Positions 63,235 to 64,000 of a DNA stretch of 64,000 nt are shown here, one piece after another; within the stretch, counting starts at the first letter, position 1; every line of letters begins with the position of its first letter. A program made the translations under genes and the position numbers. Below the pieces are notes generated by a model. It saw nothing but the letters and a program-made list of their open reading frames with translations. It was not told the origin of the DNA and did no database searches. The stretch comes from JBBSBL01 sp046330255 (GTDB lineage Bacteria; Actinomycetota; Thermoleophilia; Solirubrobacterales; Solirubrobacteraceae). The DNA is taken from assembly GCA_046330255.1 (NCBI GenBank), contig JAXLTC010000002.1, positions 1 through 64,000 of the forward strand. The letters run 5' to 3'.

Positions 63235-64000
63235 CTACGTGATGATCGGGATGATCAGGATCGCGACGATGTTCGCGACCTTGATCATCGGGTTGATCGC
63301 GGGGCCGGCGGTGTCCTTGTAGGGGTCCCCGACCGTGTCGCCGGTCACGGAGGCCGCGTGGGCCTCCGAGCCCTTGCCGCCGTACTCGCCGTCCTCGATC
63401 AGCTTCTTCGCGTTGTCCCACGCACCGCCGCCCGAGGTCATCGAGATGGCCATGAAGAGCCCGACGACGATCACGCCGATCAGCAGCCCGCCGAGCGCCT
63501 GGATCGAGATCAGGCCCACGATCAGCGGAACCAGGATCGGCACCAGCGACGGGATCACCATCTCGCGCTGGGCCGACTTGGTGACCAGGTCCACGCATGC
63601 CGCGTACTCCGGCTGCTCGGTCCCGTCCATGATGCCCGGCTTCTCGCGGAACTGGCGGCGCACCTCCTCCACGACCGCGCCTCCGGCGCGGCCGACCGCC
63701 TCCATCGAGAGCGCGGCGAACAGGTAGACCATCAGCCCGCCGATCAGCAGCCCGATCAGCACGGGCGGATTGCCGATCTCGAAGCGGAATATCTCCTTCG
63801 CCTCGGCCGTCAGCTCGCGCTCGAAGGCCGCGAACAGCACCAGCGCGGCGAGCGCCGCGGACCCGATCGCGTACCCCTTGGTGACGGCCTTGGTGGTGTT
63901 GCCGACCGCATCCAGCGGGTCGGTGACGTTGCGGACCTCCTCGGGCAGCTCGGCCATCTCCGCGATCCCGCCGGCGTTGTCGGTGATCGGCCCGAACGCG
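63235..64000 (-). CDS. hppA: Membrane-bound proton-pumping pyrophosphatase HppA (C-terminal part; N-terminus beyond window)
   Basis: The visible 255 codons are the C-terminal third of a membrane H+-pumping inorganic pyrophosphatase, which hydrolyses PPi to pump protons. Motifs seen are FGPITDNAGGIAEMAELPEE, RNVTDPLDAVGNTTKAVTKG, FREKPGIMDG and GGAWDNAKKLIEDG followed by GDTVGDPYKDTAGPAINPMI. The Lys in GNTTKA is the residue linked to K+-independent enzymes; K+-dependent ones have Ala there. The IS1182 element ends 102 nt downstream of its stop. The start lies outside the window. Confidence 0.97.
   Translation of the reverse strand, partial: AFGPITDNAGGIAEMAELPEEVRNVTDPLDAVGNTTKAVTKGYAIGSAALAALVLFAAFERELTAEAKEIFRFEIGNPPVLIGLLIGGLMVYLFAALSMEAVGRAGGAVVEEVRRQFREKPGIMDGTEQPEYAACVDLVTKSAQREMVIPSLVPILVPLIVGLISIQALGGLLIGVIVVGLFMAISMTSGGGAWDNAKKLIEDGEYGGKGSEAHAASVTGDTVGDPYKDTAGPAINPMIKVANIVAILIIPIIT

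Overview
The window is very GC-rich bacterial chromosome (roughly three quarters G+C by eye), with dense genes, many GTG starts and 4-bp GTGA/ATGA stop-start overlaps. Gene content (PilB, AroE-MltG-RuvX-AlaS-MnmA order, PASTA and Ser/Thr-kinase proteins, CtpE-like P-type ATPase, membrane pyrophosphatase, FtsH- and Lon-type proteases) points to a deep-branching actinobacterium, most likely Thermoleophilia/Solirubrobacterales. That placement is inferred from gene content and order; no rRNA is present to confirm it.

Layout. 1-8.8 kb is a minus-strand housekeeping run (pilB, aroE, mltG, ruvX, alaS, mnmA). 9-15.7 kb is a second minus-strand run (membrane thioredoxin-like protein, aspS, hisS, metallo-hydrolase, small membrane protein, glutamate formimidoyltransferase, M29-like peptidase), ending at a tRNA(CAT). 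15.8-26 kb is accessory: a HicA-like toxin/HTH pair with its own palindrome, a TetR gene with two matched 19-bp operators facing a secreted beta-propeller gene, a frame-broken remnant resembling HsdR, PadR, a GH31 glycosidase, a Phd/VapC pair and dodecin. 26-34 kb holds surface and signalling genes (PASTA lipoprotein converging on a membrane Ser/Thr kinase, a P-type ATPase, a secreted esterase, an FG-GAP lipoprotein). 34-44 kb has Lon, a small probably acquired patch, a two-domain cupredoxin, an aldehyde dehydrogenase and an unusual FtsH-like protease. 44-51 kb has a heterodimeric ABC exporter, a secreted subtilase and a LanC-like protein. 51-59 kb is a minus-strand operon of two APC-USP transporters, two free-standing RCK proteins and an FAD oxidoreductase. 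59-64 kb has a secreted zinc protease, an amidase, an intact IS1182-type element and the end of hppA.

Two patterns cut across the genes. First, a family of six dispersed elements, each exactly 51 bp, with an outer inverted repeat, an inner stem and an invariant TCCTG centre; both stems vary with compensating changes, and two copies supply the last codons and stop of a gene. Second, a TANNNT box lies 6-9 nt before the start codon of at least thirteen genes, which implies widespread leaderless transcription and was used here to choose several starts. The IS element interrupts the loop of a 33-nt hairpin that can be rebuilt exactly from its flanks.
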